The translations under genes were made by a program, and so were the position numbers. This document shows positions 32,382 to 44,669 of a stretch of DNA of 64,000 nucleotides, piece after piece. Under the pieces are notes generated by a model, which ran no database searches, had not been told where the DNA came from, and saw only the letters and a program-made list of their open reading frames with translations. The first letter of the stretch is position 1; each line of letters starts with the position of its first letter. This stretch comes from Arachis hypogaea (taxonomy: Eukaryota; Streptophyta; Magnoliopsida; Fabales; Fabaceae), in contig NC_092051.1 of NCBI RefSeq assembly GCF_003086295.3, forward strand, positions 15,926,810 through 15,990,809, in the 5' to 3' direction.

Positions 32382-35300
32382 ATGATACATGGCGGATTCG
32401 CAACAGGAGGGATCTCCAAATCTTCCCGCAAAAGGTATCTCAAAGAAGTATATCATGTCAAAGGAGAGGAGGAAGCACTCAACATCCCAGCGATAACATT
32501 CACTAAGGAGGACGCGTCCGGCATCATCACAGGACACAACGATCCCATGGTCATCACCATCATATTGGCAAACGCCAACCTACACCGCACCTTAATAGAC
32601 CAAGGGAGTTCTGCCGATATCTTATTCAAGACAGCCTTTGATAAACTCGGCTTAGAAGAAAAAGAACTTAAGGCATATCCAAACAGTCTGTTCGGGTTAG
32701 GAGATACCCGGGTTCGACCACTAGGATATATATCACTACATACAACCTTCGGAAAAGGAGACCAATCCAGGACCCTCAAAATAGACTACATCGTAGTCGA
32801 TGTAAATTCAGCTTATAATGCTCTCATAGGTCGGACAACACTCAACCAACTCGGCGCAATAGTCTCGACCCCACACCTATGTATGAAGTTCCCAACTCCA
32901 AAAGGGATAGCCACGATAAAAGCTGACCAAAAGATGGCACGTCGCTGTTATAACGAAAGCCTAAACCTCAGAGGCAATGGAAAAGAGTTCCACACAATCG
33001 AGTTGGGCAGAGTTCAACAACGAGAAGATCTTCGCCCCCAACCAGAGGGCGAGATAGAAAAAATTCAGATCGGGGACACCTCGGAAAAAACAACTAATAT
33101 CGGCACAATCCACAAAGGAGATTTAAAAGAATTGCTAATACAATTCTTACGAGATAATGTCGATCTCTTCGAATGGAAAGCCGCAGACATGCCAGGCATA
33201 GACCCTAAGCTAATGTGCCACAAGTTGGCGGTCTACCCAGGATCTCGACCGGTACAGCAGAGACAAAGAAAGCTTGGGCCAGAGCGATCCAAGGCTGTGG
33301 AAGAGAAAGTACAGGCACTGCTGGAAGCCGGATTTATAAGAGAAGTTAAATACCCACTATGGCTAGCCAACATCGTCTTGGTGAAAAAATCGAATGGGAA
33401 GTGGCGAATGTGCACCGATTACACCGATCTCAACAAAGCTTGTCTAAAAGATCCATACCCACTCCAAAGTATTGACGCCCTGGTAGATGCTTCCTCTGGA
33501 TATAAATATCTCTCGTTTATGGATGCATATTCAGGATACAACCAAATTCCCATGTATCTACCATATCAAGAAAAGACCTCGTTTTTAACACCAAAGGCGA
33601 ACTACTGTTACATCGTGATGCCCTTCGGTCTCAAGAACGCAGGAGCTACTTATCAAAGACTAATGAATAAAGTTTTCTCGGATCACATCGGAAAGATCAT
33701 GAAGGTCTATGTGGACGACATGCTAATAAAAACACAAAGCGAAGAGACACTATTGTCCGACCTGGCTCAAGTATTCGACACCATAAGGAAGCATGGCATG
33801 CGACTCAATCCCGCGAAATGTACCTTTGCAGTAGAAGCAGGCAAATTCTTAGGCTTCATGCTCACTCAAAGAGGAATTGAAGCAAATCCAGACAAATGTC
33901 AGTCCATACTCAACATGAAGAGCCCAACCTGTGTTAAAGAAGTACAGCAACTCAACGGGAGATTGGCCGCCCTATCCCGATTCTTAGCAGGAGCCGCGAT
34001 AAGATCTCTTCCCTTCTATGCTACTTTAAGAAAGGGAAAATAATTCGAATGGATAATAGAGTGCGAGCAAGCCTTCCAAGACCTCAAGAAGTTCTTAGGA
34101 CAGCCACCTATCCTATCCCGACCGCGAGTTGGAGAACCACTCATATTATACCTCGCAGTGGGAAGCAAGGCAGTAGCATCAGCACTAGTCAGAGAAGACG
34201 AAAATGGACAACAACCTGTCTACTTCATTAGCAAGGCACTACAGGGATCCGAGCTGAACTACCAGAAAATAAAAAAATTCGCCTATACTCTTATCCTAAC
34301 ATCTCGACGACTCCGCCCGTACTTCCAGGCTCACACCATTAAGGTTCGAACTAACCAACCCATAAAAGGAATATTGCAGAAAACAGATCTAGCAGGCAGA
34401 ATCCTACAATGGGCAGTCGAGTTGTCAGAGTTTGATCTCCAATATGAAGCTCGGACGGTAATCAAATCACAATATCTGGCCGACTTTATCGCAGAATTCA
34501 CAGATGCCCAAGAAACCCCCACAGAATGGAACCGTTACGTGGATGGTTCTTCAAATAAGACTGGAAGCAGCGCAGGCGTGATAATAGAAAGCAACCAAGG
34601 AACCCAAGTTGAGCTCTCCCTCAAGTTCGGGTTCCCGGCCTCAAACAACCAGGCGGAATATGAAGCATTATTAGCTGGTTTGAAGCTGGCTAAAGAGGTC
34701 GGAGCTCAAAAACTCAACATTTACAGCGATTCACAGGTGGTTACATCACAAATAACAGGGAGCTACCAAGCCAAAGATCCCACCATGAAAAAGTATATGG
34801 ATAAAACCAAGGAACAGCTCGGACAAATCGGAGAGTATAAGATCTGCCACATACCCCGCGAACAAAATGCCCGAGCTGATGCACTCTCAAAACTAGCCAG
34901 CACCAAACCAGGGGGTAACAACAGAAGCCTCATCCAGGAAATGTTACAGAACCCGTCAATCTCGGAAGAGGAAAAAGTCCTGACTATAATAAGTCAGGAC
35001 CAAGGATGGATGACCCCTATAACCAACTACCTCAAAACAGGAACGCTCCCCATAGAAGAAAAGGAGGCAAAAAGGTTAAAAAGGGAGGCACAGTACTACA
35101 CCATCATAAACAACATCCTGTACAAAAGAGGAATCTCAACACCTTTACTAAAATACGTGCCAACCTCCAACACAAGAGAAGTGCTAGAAGAAATACACGG
35201 TGGTATCTGTGGCAATCATCTCGGAGCACGAGCTCTCGCCAAAAAAGTGCTCCGGACGGGATTTTATTGGCCAACTCTACAGAAAGAAGCCACAGAATTT

Positions 35301-36242
35301 GTAAAGACATGCCCACCATGTCAGAAACATGCCAACTTTTACATCGCCCCGCCAGAAGAGCTCATCAGCGTGACCTCGCCTTGGCCGTTTGCAAAATCGG
35401 GACTTGATCTTCTCGGCCCCTTCCCACAGGGATCAGGACAAGTTAAATTCCTCATAGTAGGGGTAGATTACTTTACAAAGTGGATCGAAGCAGAGCCCCT
35501 AGCCAATGCCATCGCTCAAAGAAGCCGGAAATTCTTATATAGAAACATTGTCACAAGGTTCGGGGTTCCATATTCAATAACCACAGACAATGGCACCCAA
35601 TTCACAGATGCAGGCTTCAGAAAACTAGTAGCCGACTTGAATATAAAGCACCAGTACACCTCCGTTGAACATCCACAAGCCAACGGACAGGCCGAAGCTG
35701 CTAACAAAGTCATACTGGCCGGATCAAAACGGAGATTACAAGATGCAAAGGGAGCCTAGGCAGAAGAGCTTCCACAGGTCCTATGGGCACATCAAACAAC
35801 GCCACATTCCACCACAAAGGAATCCCCCTTCCAATTAGCATACGAAATAGAGGCAATGATTTCAGTAGAGATCGAGGAAGGGTCGCCCAGTGTAGTTCAC
35901 TACAATGAGGGAGCAAACTCCCAACTTCAGAGAGAAGAGCTCGACTTGTTACCCGAACTCCAGGAAAGAGCTCGGATCAGGGAAGAAGCTCTAAAGCACC
36001 GAATGGCTTCCAGATATAATCAAAAGGTAGTACCGAGAAGTTTTACAGAGAATGATCTCATCCTAATCCGAAATGATATCGGAACAACTCGACCAGGAGA
36101 AGGAAAGATGGCAGCAAATTGGAAAGGACCCTACCAAGTTGTAGAAGTACTCGGAAAGGGCTACTACAGACTGTCTGAACTCAATGGACGAGAGCTTCCC
36201 AGGTCGTGTCACGCTTACAACCTAAGAAGGTACTACAGTTAA
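32382..36242 (+). pseudogene. pol: Tat-inner protease-RT-RNase H-integrase, one frame with two stops
   Basis: Same reading frame as gag for the whole 4.8 kb from 31452; only stops at 34041-34043 (TAA) and 35757-35759 (TAG) break this part. Order: protease with DQGSSADILF (about 32600); RT with GKWRMCTDYTDLNKACLK, MPFGLKNAGATYQRL and YVDDMLIKT; gypsy RNase H (34180-34480); Tat-type second RNase H (34525-34800; VDGSSNKTGS, NNQAEYEALLAGLK, IYSDSQVV); integrase zinc finger (HLGARALAKKVL ... CPPCQKH); integrase core with D in GLDLLGPFP, D in TTDNGTQF and E in NGQAEAANK; C-terminal part ending YNLRRYYS. All catalytic residues that I can check are present. The 35757 stop is TGG to TAG. Confidence 0.92.
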
Positions 36243-37682
36243 GAAAAGATAAAAGATCTCATCATTGGATGCACTCGTTTTTCTGAAAAGGTTTTTTAAT
36301 GAGGCGCCAAGTTGAGACTCAGACAATCCCATATGTATTTATTTGCGCTTTTCTTTTAAATAAAATATATTTTAGATATTCTACAAAGATTTCAAGACGC
36401 ATTAATCTGAAGCATTCATCGTCCGATTATAAAGCAACAGATCGGCAGAAAGTGAAAAAGAATTTCACTGCACGATCACGATAAAGACAACCGTCCGATA
36501 AAGGTGAAAACGCGATTCACCCAAAGGACGATCTAGAGATGACAACCACTTTCTACAAATCGGTAAAGATGAACACAAAATAATGTAAGAAGTTATCGAA
36601 AGTGATCTAAAAAAGAACCTGACGAGGTCTTACGGATTGCTAAAATAATAATTTAAAGACTGGTCGAACATTAAGAAGTCGAACCAAGTCAAACCAAGTT
36701 ATAAGTAAACCCTGGAAAGAGGTCTGGCCAACCCTATTAAAGAGGATTACTTTAACTTAGAAGGGCCCGACATAACAAAGTCAGCCCAAAACAAAAAGTT
36801 ATTAAAATAGTCCCTGAAAGAGATCTGACAAAGATCCAAGAAAGAGGACTACAAAAAAATAACTTAAGGGAGACCAGCATAACCAAGTCGGACTCCTACT
36901 ACCAAAAGGTTATCAAAGTAGTCCCTGAAAGAGATCTGACAAAGATCCAAGAAAGAGGACTAAAAAAAATAACTTAAGCGAGACCGACATAACCAAGTCG
37001 GACTCCTACTACCAAAAGGTTATCAAAGTAGTCCCTGAAAGAGATCTGACAAAGATCCAAGAAAGAGGATTACAAAAAATAACTTAAGGGAGACCGACAT
37101 AACCAAGACGAACCCCTACTACCAAAAAAGTTATCAAAGTAGTCCCTGAAAGAGATCTGACAAAGATCCAAGAAAGAGGACTACAAAAAATAACTTAAGG
37201 GAAACCGACATAACCAAGTCGGACTCCTACTACTGAAAAGTTATCAAAGTAATCCCTGAAAGAGACCTGACAAAGGTCCAAGAAAGAGGATTACAAAAAT
37301 AACTAAAAAGAGATCGACCTAACGAAGTCAATCTCCTACAAACAAGTCACAAATACGGAAAGCCGAGAAACAAGTTGGACCTCACAAATCGTAACCTCAA
37401 AGGATTCAAGCTGCAAACAACGAAATAACCCAAGGAGGTCAAGCCACAAGATATCACACATCAGCAGAAAACAGAAAAATGGCAAATCAAAAGGCATTAT
37501 GTAAAATCTACAAAGTTGCAAAAGCCTCGAAGGCCAGCAAAATCTAAGGATGGCGAGCTACCTTTTTTCTTTGTCAAAATAAAAGTTGCTAGAAAAGCAA
37601 CTAGGAAAGTGTCAATAAATAAATAAGAAAGTTTTAAAAAGCCCACAAGCCGGGCCAACTACACAAATTCCCAGGAAAGAGA
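36243..37682 (+). repeat. Tat-inner 3' spacer with 110-bp tandem repeats
   Basis: Five near-identical units containing TCCCTGAAAGAGATCTGACA start at 36811, 36922, 37032, 37143 and 37253 (period 110-111 bp). Two diverged units lie upstream (about 36600-36800). No protein is encoded. Tat-group elements are known for tandem repeats in this hypervariable 3' region, which can seed satellite DNA (established knowledge). Confidence 0.85.
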
Positions 37683-39592
37683 TCAGCAAGCATCAGGAGC
37701 CTTCTTAGCAGCATCAGGACAAGGAGAAGGAGGACGAGTCTGAATCGGTACGGCGTCTACAGTTCCATCCTCCCGGTTCAAAATTTGGCAATCCGAATCA
37801 GGTACAACCGGAGGAACAGAAGAAGTCAGCACTTTAGTAGAGGACACAGGGGGATGAACAACCTCATCATCATCACCCTCATCATCAGGGACAATCTTGC
37901 CATCTCTGACAATATTATCCAGGCTAAAAAGGGTGAGATCGGCCTCAGGAGCAATGACCCGAACTTGCTCCTTCAAGTTCTCGTAAGCAGCAGTCACGCT
38001 GCCAACGAGATGACCTTGAAGCTCAGAATAATCTTCCCGGGCATGGTCGAGCTCCTCCCTCAGGCGCATCACCTCTCGATAAGAGGTAACGTAACTATCC
38101 TTGTGCATCAAGACTGTGTCCTCAGCCAACCTCAAAGAAGCCGCCAATGACTGAGAACTCGCCTCCTCATTCTTCAAGTCCTTCTCCAGCTTGGCCACTT
38201 TCGTCTCAAGCTCCTCCTTTAACTCCATCCGATCAAACTCTTGTTTTGCCTCCTCCATAAACGCTTTAGTGGCGTGGAGAGGGAGATTCTGAGCAGTCCG
38301 ATATATGGTAGCCGACATATACGCCATCTTCACATGATTTTGGGCCATGAATTCCAAGTGATGAAGGATGGACACATCGTCCATGGAGAGAGCGCCGTAG
38401 GGACCGATTTGTTGATCCACGAATTCAATAGCATTAAAATCAGGAGCATCGAGGTCGAAGGGCTCAGCAGTCTTTTGTTTTTTATTGGGAAGAGCAATAG
38501 AAGGAGCAGCAAAGGCGACGTGAGGATCTACCAAACGAACTCGGGGTGTAGGGATCACTTTCTTCACCCCGGCGGAACTCTGCACTGATGGCTTCTCGCG
38601 CACTTGGGAGGATCCCTCCCCAGCTGCCCTGACAGCAACATTTCTGGCAGCAGTCGCCCTCTGTGCCCTCTTAAAAGCTTTCATAGCTTCATTATTCTTC
38701 ATTGCCTCTGCAAGCAAAACAGAAAATTCAGCTACAAGTCGGATAAGTCGGAAAAGACAGCTACAAGCAACATGAACAAGATAATAAAAGAAACACAATA
38801 TACCCAGTTCAGTTTGAAGAAGAGAAGGATTGGTTAGAAATTTCTTTGTGTCAAGATGGGGAGGTTGACCCCAGCGTTCTTCCAAGATAGTCACAAAGGC
38901 TCGCTCAGCCTCATCCAACATTTCCCACGAATACCTGGAGACCCTCACGTCTTTTTGCCATTCCAAGGGAAAAGCAGGTTCGTCATTCTCATCCAGAAAA
39001 AAGGGCCGAGCTCCTTCAACAGCTCGGACCTTGAAAAAGTAGTTTTTAAAATCACAGAACGACTCGTCAAACATGGAAAAAACTTTCTTTCCCTGGGTAG
39101 AACGAAAGGAGACCCAGGCTGACTTCTTTTTTACCACACCGGGCTTAGTCAAGACAAACAGATAGAAAAAGAGAGATTGGGAAGCAGGAATACTAAAACC
39201 ATTGCACAGCAATTGGAAAATTTTAATAAAACCCCAGGAATTGGGGTGAAGTTGAGAAGGGGCAACATTACAAGACCATAACAGATCGGCTTCAAATTTG
39301 GTAAAAGGAAGGGTGATACCCAGCTGACCAAAGAAAAAATCATAAGCATAAAAGAAAGGGCGACCATCAACAACCCGAGTTGAAAAGCAGACTCTCTCGT
39401 CAGAGGAGGGGGGACAAGTTCATAGTTCTTCTCATCTCCAGAATTACTATAGATACTATGAAACTGCCTAAGCTGAGCACAAAAATCAGAATCAACCAAC
39501 GAGACACACATGAGAACCATGGAGTCCACCCAATCGGCCATACCCGCGGGAACCTGGGAAGGCATCTCTACAACGTTATTTTGGGAAGACAT
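37683..39592 (-). pseudogene. Tat-inner antisense gene (Transposase_28-like, coiled coil), one frameshift
   Basis: Opposite strand to the element. Starts MSSQNNVVEMPSQVPAGMAD, then WVDSMVLMCVSLVDS. A 1-base loss near 39400 after ELVPPP shifts the frame. The rest is open from 39212 to 37683: family core KKSAWVSFRSTQGKKVFSMF and a stretch with PFFLDENDEPAFPLEWQKDV, then a 96-bp GT-AG intron (38708-38803, phase 1), a proline/serine linker, and a long coiled coil (ELKEELETKVAKLEKDL). The C-terminus is acidic (VPDDEGDDDEVV). Spliced it would be about 600 aa. Only one lesson breaks it, so it is the best copy here. Related proteins in databases are usually labelled transposon or gag-like; the function is unknown. 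Confidence 0.85.
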
Positions 39593-40689
39593 GAGGTTAA
39601 CTAAATCCTATAAAAGAAAAGAAGAGTGGATTACTAACAAAACATCTCGGATGAGGGGCAAAACAACTCGACAGACAAACAAACAGGAAAGGAAAACCCC
39701 AAGGCTCAAACCAAAGCCCTTGGGGCATCCCTTGGAGGCAGTAAACAAACAAGGACTTTTACGTTACTTCTACAGCCTACATCCCGACACTCATCAAAAT
39801 AAAATCCAGAAAGAAAAACAAAGGAAGCAAAAACGCAAAAGGTCCACCCTCCTACAGTTTATCAGAAGTTCCAAAAAAGGCCAAGGCAGAAAAACAGCAA
39901 AAGGCGCAAACTTTCTCGAAATAAAGCAAAAAATCAGCAGAGAACAAGCATCAACATCGAACATACCAAACACAAATCATCAAAGATGCAACCTTTTTTC
40001 AGAATCTAACAAAGTCATTATCCCAAAAAGCTTCAAATACAAAAGCACTCACAAAACATGCAAAGCCCCAAAAAGCATCAAGCAACAGGAAGAGCAAAAA
40101 GGATCATGCAGAAGAGGAAAGAAACTCCCGGAACACACATTTCAAATAGGAGCGACAAAAAACAGAAAGATACAAACTTTCCTTAAAAGAAAAATCAAAA
40201 CTCCATCATAAAACCAAAGCGACAAAAGAAGAAGAAAAATGCGAGTGAAACTAACCTGGAGAAGAAAGAAGCTTTAAGGGAAGGAAGAGATGCAGAAATG
40301 AAAGCTACCCAGAAAAATGCCAAGCAACGCCGCAACGCAAGGAAAACAGAAATATGGGCGAAAGACGGAGAGTAAGAGAACAAAGGAAAAAATTGCGAAG
40401 AAGTTACGAAAAGAGCGAAGAAGGAAAACCGTTTCTTGAGTATGAAATTCAAAAATAAAGAAGTTTAAGGGAAACGGGGCAATTAAATGCCAATTAATTA
40501 GGGTATTAAACCCTCGCACGTTCCCCAGAACAAAGTGCTAATACAAAAGCGGGCGCTTTTTGAGGAAAAACGTTCTACATTCAAAAGCTACTACGAAGGA
40601 ATCGACAAAAATGCTTGAGTTCGACTTCAAGAAGGACCGAAGTCAAGGACTCGACCTCGACAAAGAAGACCGAGCTCAAGCAGGGGCAC
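39593..40689 (-). other. Leader of the Tat-inner antisense gene, predicted intron, and polypurine tract
   Basis: On the minus strand a donor TCCAG|GTTAG at 40255 and an acceptor TTTTATAG at 39608 define a 648-bp predicted leader intron, matching Tat-outer. The plus-strand frame at 39510-40211 is a shadow. The polypurine tract CAAGCAGGGGCAC (40677-40689) lies directly before the 3' LTR; the antisense promoter must lie close to or in that LTR. Confidence 0.45.
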
Positions 40690-41227
40690 TGTTCATACCC
40701 TGGGTCGAGCTATCCAACCCGGAATGATCAATGATAAAGCGACCGACCTCTTCAGGTCAAGCGGACCGACTTCTTCTTAAAGAACTCGGCCGTGTCAACA
40801 AGAGAGCCCAGTAAAGGGCCCAAATGGAGGAACACGACCCAAATCCAAAGGCAATTCAAGCCTATAAAGGCGGTTCCCTCGAAAGATAAGCTGACTCCAC
40901 TCAAAATAAGATAAGATAAGATAAAGTAACTAACTTATCTTACCCGAAAGGTCAGCCCACATTACTATAAATACACTGGAGCACCCAGGTATAACTCATA
41001 CTCTGATTCTACATAACACCTGTTTAATACCCATGCTAACTTAAGCATCGGAGTCTCTTGCAGGTACCCCCCACCCTTCAGTGACAGAGGATCAACAGCA
41101 CGTTCAAGTCCAAACAAGTCGGACGTACCAGCTCCGGTCACCATTCACCAGCCGGACACATCGGTTCCGACCAGCACAGAAGATCTCGTCCGAGATCGAC
41201 CTACAGTTTCAGGTAACCCTCGGAACA
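40690..41227 (+). repeat. Tat-inner 3' LTR
   Basis: 538 bp, TGTTCATACC...CTCGGAACA, followed by the GGCGG duplication. It lacks the 6-bp AGATAA unit present in the 5' LTR near 31044. Confidence 0.92.
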
Positions 41228-41232
41228 GGCGG

Positions 41233-42406
41233 CCAATCTCCCGTTGAGTTGCTGTACTTCTTTGACACAGGTGGGGCTCTTCATGTTAAGTATGGCTTGA
41301 CATTTATCCGGGTTTGCTTCAATTCCTCTTTTTGTGAGCATGAACCCTAAGAATTTGCCTGCTTCTACTGCAAAGGTGCATTTTGCGAAATTGAGTCGCA
41401 TGTCATGCTTCCTTATAGTGTCGAACACTTGAGCCAGGTCAGACAATAATGTGTCTTCGCTTTGTGTTTTTATCAACATGTCATCCACATAGACTTCCAT
41501 GATTTTTCCGATGTGATCTGAGAAGACTTTATTCATTAGCCTTTGATAAGTAGCTCCTCCGTTCTTGAGACCGAAAGGCATCACGATGTAGCAGTAATTT
41601 GCTTTCGGTGTTAAGAACGAGGTCTTTTCTTGATCTGGTGGATACATGGGGATTTAGTTGTATCCCGAGTATGGGTCCATAAACGAGAGGTATCTGTATC
41701 CGGAGGAAGCATCTACCAGAGCGTCAATACTTGGGAGTGGGTATGGATCTTTTGGGCAGGCTTTGTTGAGATCGGTGTAATCGGTGCATATTCGCCACTT
41801 CCCACTTGATTTTTTCACCAAGACGACGTTGGCTAGCCTTAGTGGGTACTTGACTTCTCTTATGAATCCTGCCTCCAGTAGTGCTTGTACCTGTTCTTCC
41901 ACAGCTTGGGATCACTCTGGCCCAAGTTTTCTTCGCCTCTACTGCACCGGCCGAGATCCTGGGTAGACCGCCAACTTGTGGCACATTAGCTTAGGGTCTA
42001 TGCCTGGCATGTCTGCGGCTTTCCATGCGAAGAGATCAACATTATCTCGTAAGAATTGTATTAGTAATTCTTTTGAGTCTCCTCTTAGGATCGTGCCGAT
42101 ATTAGTCGTTTTATCCGAGGTGTCTCCGATCTGAATCTTCTCTATCTCATCTTCTGGCTGCGGACGGAGTTCTTCTCGTCGCTGAACTCCGCCAAGTTCA
42201 ATTGTATGAAACTCTTCTCCTCTGCCTCTGAGGTTTACACTTTCGTTATAACAGCGGTGTGCCATCTTTTGATCTGCTTTTATCGTGGCTCTCCCCTCTA
42301 TAGTTGGGAATTTCATGCATAGATGTGGAGTCGAGACTATTGCACCGAGTTGATTAAGTGTTGTTCGACCTATTAGAGCATTGTAGGCTGAACTTACGTC
42401 GACCAC
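41233..42406 (-). pseudogene. pol: Tat-outer protease end and reverse transcriptase
   Basis: Minus strand. Contains the conserved SSAYNALIGRTTLNQLGAIV, GKWRICTDYTDLNKACPK, MPFGLKNGGATYQRL and the RT active site YVDDMLIKT, ending QQLNGRLAA where the inner Tat element sits. A 1-base loss near 42465 separates this frame from the gag-protease frame. Stops at 41939-41941 (TAG), 41912-41914 (TGA) and 41654-41656 (TAA) are each C-to-T against Tat-inner. Confidence 0.88.
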
Positions 42407-44082
42407 AATGTAGTCTTTTTTGAGGGTCCTGGATTGGTTCTCTTTTCCGAAGGTTGTGTGTAGCGATACGTATCTAGTGGTTGTACCGGGGTATCTCCCA
42501 GTCTGAATAGACTGTTCGGGTATGCTCTAAGCTCCTTTTCGTCTAAGCCGAGTTTGTCGAAGGCTGTTTTGAATAAGATGTCGGCAGAACTCCCTTGGTC
42601 TACTAATGTGCGGTGTAGATTGGCGTTTGCCAGTATGATAGTGATGACCATGGGATCGTCGTGTCCCGAGATGATGCCGGATGCGTCCTCTTTAGTGAAT
42701 GTTATCGCAAGGATGTCGGGTGCTTCCTCCTTTCCCTCGACATGATATATTTCTTTGAGATATCTTTTGCGGGATGATTTGGAGATCCCACCTCCTGCGA
42801 ATCTGCCATGTATCATGTGAACGTGTCTTTCTGGTGTCCGAGGTGATCGTTCAGCTCGTTCGTCATCTTCGTCCCTTCGTCTCTTTCTTTGGTCATCATC
42901 TCGGGTGGCCAGAAATCGATCTAATTTTCCTTCTCTCACCAATTTTTCTATGATATTCTTTAAGTCAAAGCACTCGTTGGTGGAGTGCCCTCGGACTCGA
43001 TGGTATTCACAATATTCCTTCCGGTTTCCTCCTCCCCTTTTGCCTTTGAGTGGCCGCGCTGGGGGGATTTTCTCTGTATGGCAGACTTCTTTGTATACGT
43101 CAACCAGGGATGCCCTGAGAGGAGTGTAATTATGGTATTTTTTGATTTTCTCTCCTTGTCGATCTTCTTTCCTTTTGGATTCCTTGTCTTTATCTCGGTA
43201 GGGGGCCCCAGATTTTGAGGTTTCTCCCAACCAAGCGTTTTCTTCCATGTTGATGTATTTTTCTGCTCACTCCTGTACTTCGTCTAAGGAGGTAGGGTAC
43301 TTCTTTGATATAGATTGGCTAAAAGGTCCCTCTCGTAGGCCATTGATGAGTCCCATGATGGCGGCCTCTGTTGGTAAGCTTTGTATGTCCATGCATGTTT
43401 TGTTGAATCTTTCCATGTAGTTGCGGAGGCTCTCCCGATCTCCTTGCTTGATCCCTAGCAAACTGGGGGTGTGCTTGGCCTTATCTTTCTGGATGGAGAA
43501 TCTGGCTAGGAATTTTTTGGTCAGGTCGTCAAAGTTTGAGATGGACTTTGGAGGTAAGTTGTCGAACCATCTGATTGCTGTCTTCGTGAGAGTTGTTGGA
43601 AAGGCTTTACAGTGAACGGCATCTGAGGCGTCGGTGAGGTACATTCTGCTTCTGAAATTGCTGAGATGGTGGTTGGGATCTGTGGTGCCATCATACAAAG
43701 TCATATCTGGGAGTTTGAAGTCCTTTGGTATTTTGGTTTTCATGATTTCCCTGGTGAATGGGTCTTGCTCTTTGCGTGAATTTTCCTCAGGAGTGGTCCG
43801 GGGAGCTTTTGATTTGAGATCGACTTCTAATTGCTGTAGTTTTTCTTCCAATTCTCGACGTCGCCGTACCTCTCTTTGTAGATCCTTTCCGATCTCTCGT
43901 TGTTGTTGGGTTTCTTTTTTAAGTCGCTTTAAGCGATCTTGAAGCGCTTCTATTGCTCCCGAATTTGATGAGTTTTTGTTCCCGTTGGATTCTGGGGTAT
44001 CTTTCAGTGTAGTGTCCGCGTTTTTGTGCGGCTTTCTGTCTTCTAGATCTGAATCGTGGTCGTTATCATGGTCGTCCGCCAT
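42394..44082 (-). pseudogene. gag: Tat-outer gag-protease start
   Basis: Starts MADDHDNDHDSDLEDRK 41 bp inside the 5' LTR boundary. Coiled N-terminus (EALQDRLKRLKKETQQQREI), then the full gag core missing from Tat-inner (IPKDFKLPDMTLYDGTTDP, KAFPTTLTKTAIRWFDNLPP, LARFSIQKDKAKHTPSLL). Stop TGA at 43267-43269 (from CGA). The variant knuckle CEYHRVRGHSTNEC and protease motif VDQGSSADILF follow. The frame is lost near 42465. Confidence 0.88.
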
Positions 44083-44122
44083 AGTGATGGGATGACTTCC
44101 AGGTCCCCGACAACGGCACCAA

Positions 44123-44664
44123 TGTTCCGAGGGTTACCTGAAACTGTAGGTCGATCTCGGATGAGATCTTCTGTGCTGGTCGGAGCTGTTGTGTCCGATT
44201 TGTTGATGGTGGCCGGAGCCGCCGCGTCCGACTTGTTGGACTGGCTGCACTGCTGATCCTTGGTCACCGGAGGGTGGGGGTACCTGCAAGAGACTCCGAT
44301 GCATAAGTTAGCATGGGTATTAAACAGGTTTTTAGTAGAATCAGAGTATGAGTTATACCTGGGTGCTCCAGTGTATTTATAGTGGTTTGTAGAGTGACCT
44401 TTCTAGATAAGATAAGTTAGTTATCTTATCTTATCTTTATCTTTGAGTTGAGGTTAGCTTATCTTCCATGGAACCGCCTTTATCTCTATAGGCTAGGATT
44501 GCCTTTGGATTTGGGTCGTGTTCCTCTATTTGGGGCCCTTTATTGGGCTCTCCTGTTGATTTGGCCGACCTATTTGAGAAGAGGTTGGGTAGCTTGACCT
44601 GAAGAGGTCGGTCACTTTGGCGCCAATCATCCCAGGTCGAGTAGCTCGACCCAGGGTATGAACA
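44123..44664 (-). repeat. Tat-outer 5' LTR
   Basis: 542 bp, reading TGTTCATACC...GGAACA on the minus strand, flanked on its outer side by the ATGAC duplication. The GATAA hairpin and a TATA-like box (complement near 44376-44384) match Tat-inner. Confidence 0.9.
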
Positions 44665-44669
44665 ATGAC

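Larger units (their letters stand above)
30867..41227 (+). mobile_element. Tat-lineage gypsy element on the plus strand (Tat-inner), 10.4 kb
   Basis: Flanked by GGCGG (30862-30866 and 41228-41232), inserted in the RT/RNase H junction of Tat-outer. Starts TGTTCATACC and ends GGAACA. Both LTRs, primer site, gag-pol, 110-bp repeats, antisense gene and polypurine tract are present. I count about 12 substitutions and one 6-bp indel between its LTRs (544 and 538 bp), about 2%. It is thus younger than Tat-outer, as the nesting requires. The same family as Tat-outer but a different subfamily. Confidence 0.94.
23712..44664 (-). mobile_element. Tat-lineage gypsy element on the minus strand (Tat-outer)
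   Basis: Flanked by ATGAC (23707-23711 and 44665-44669) inside LTR2. On the minus strand the order is 5' LTR (44664-44123), tRNA-Asp-type primer site, gag, protease, RT, [inner Tat insertion], RNase H, second Tat-type RNase H, integrase, 110-bp repeats, an antisense gene, polypurine tract, 3' LTR (24297-23712). The second RNase H and the antisense gene mark the Tat/Ogre/Retand group (established knowledge). Without the inner insertion it is about 10.6 kb. The LTRs differ by about 18 substitutions plus indels by eye, roughly 3%. Confidence 0.92.

Noticed and set aside
39510..40211. 233-aa plus-strand frame in Tat-inner
   Set aside because: It covers the leader and intron of the antisense gene; the product is low-complexity K/T-rich and has no counterpart in Tat-outer.
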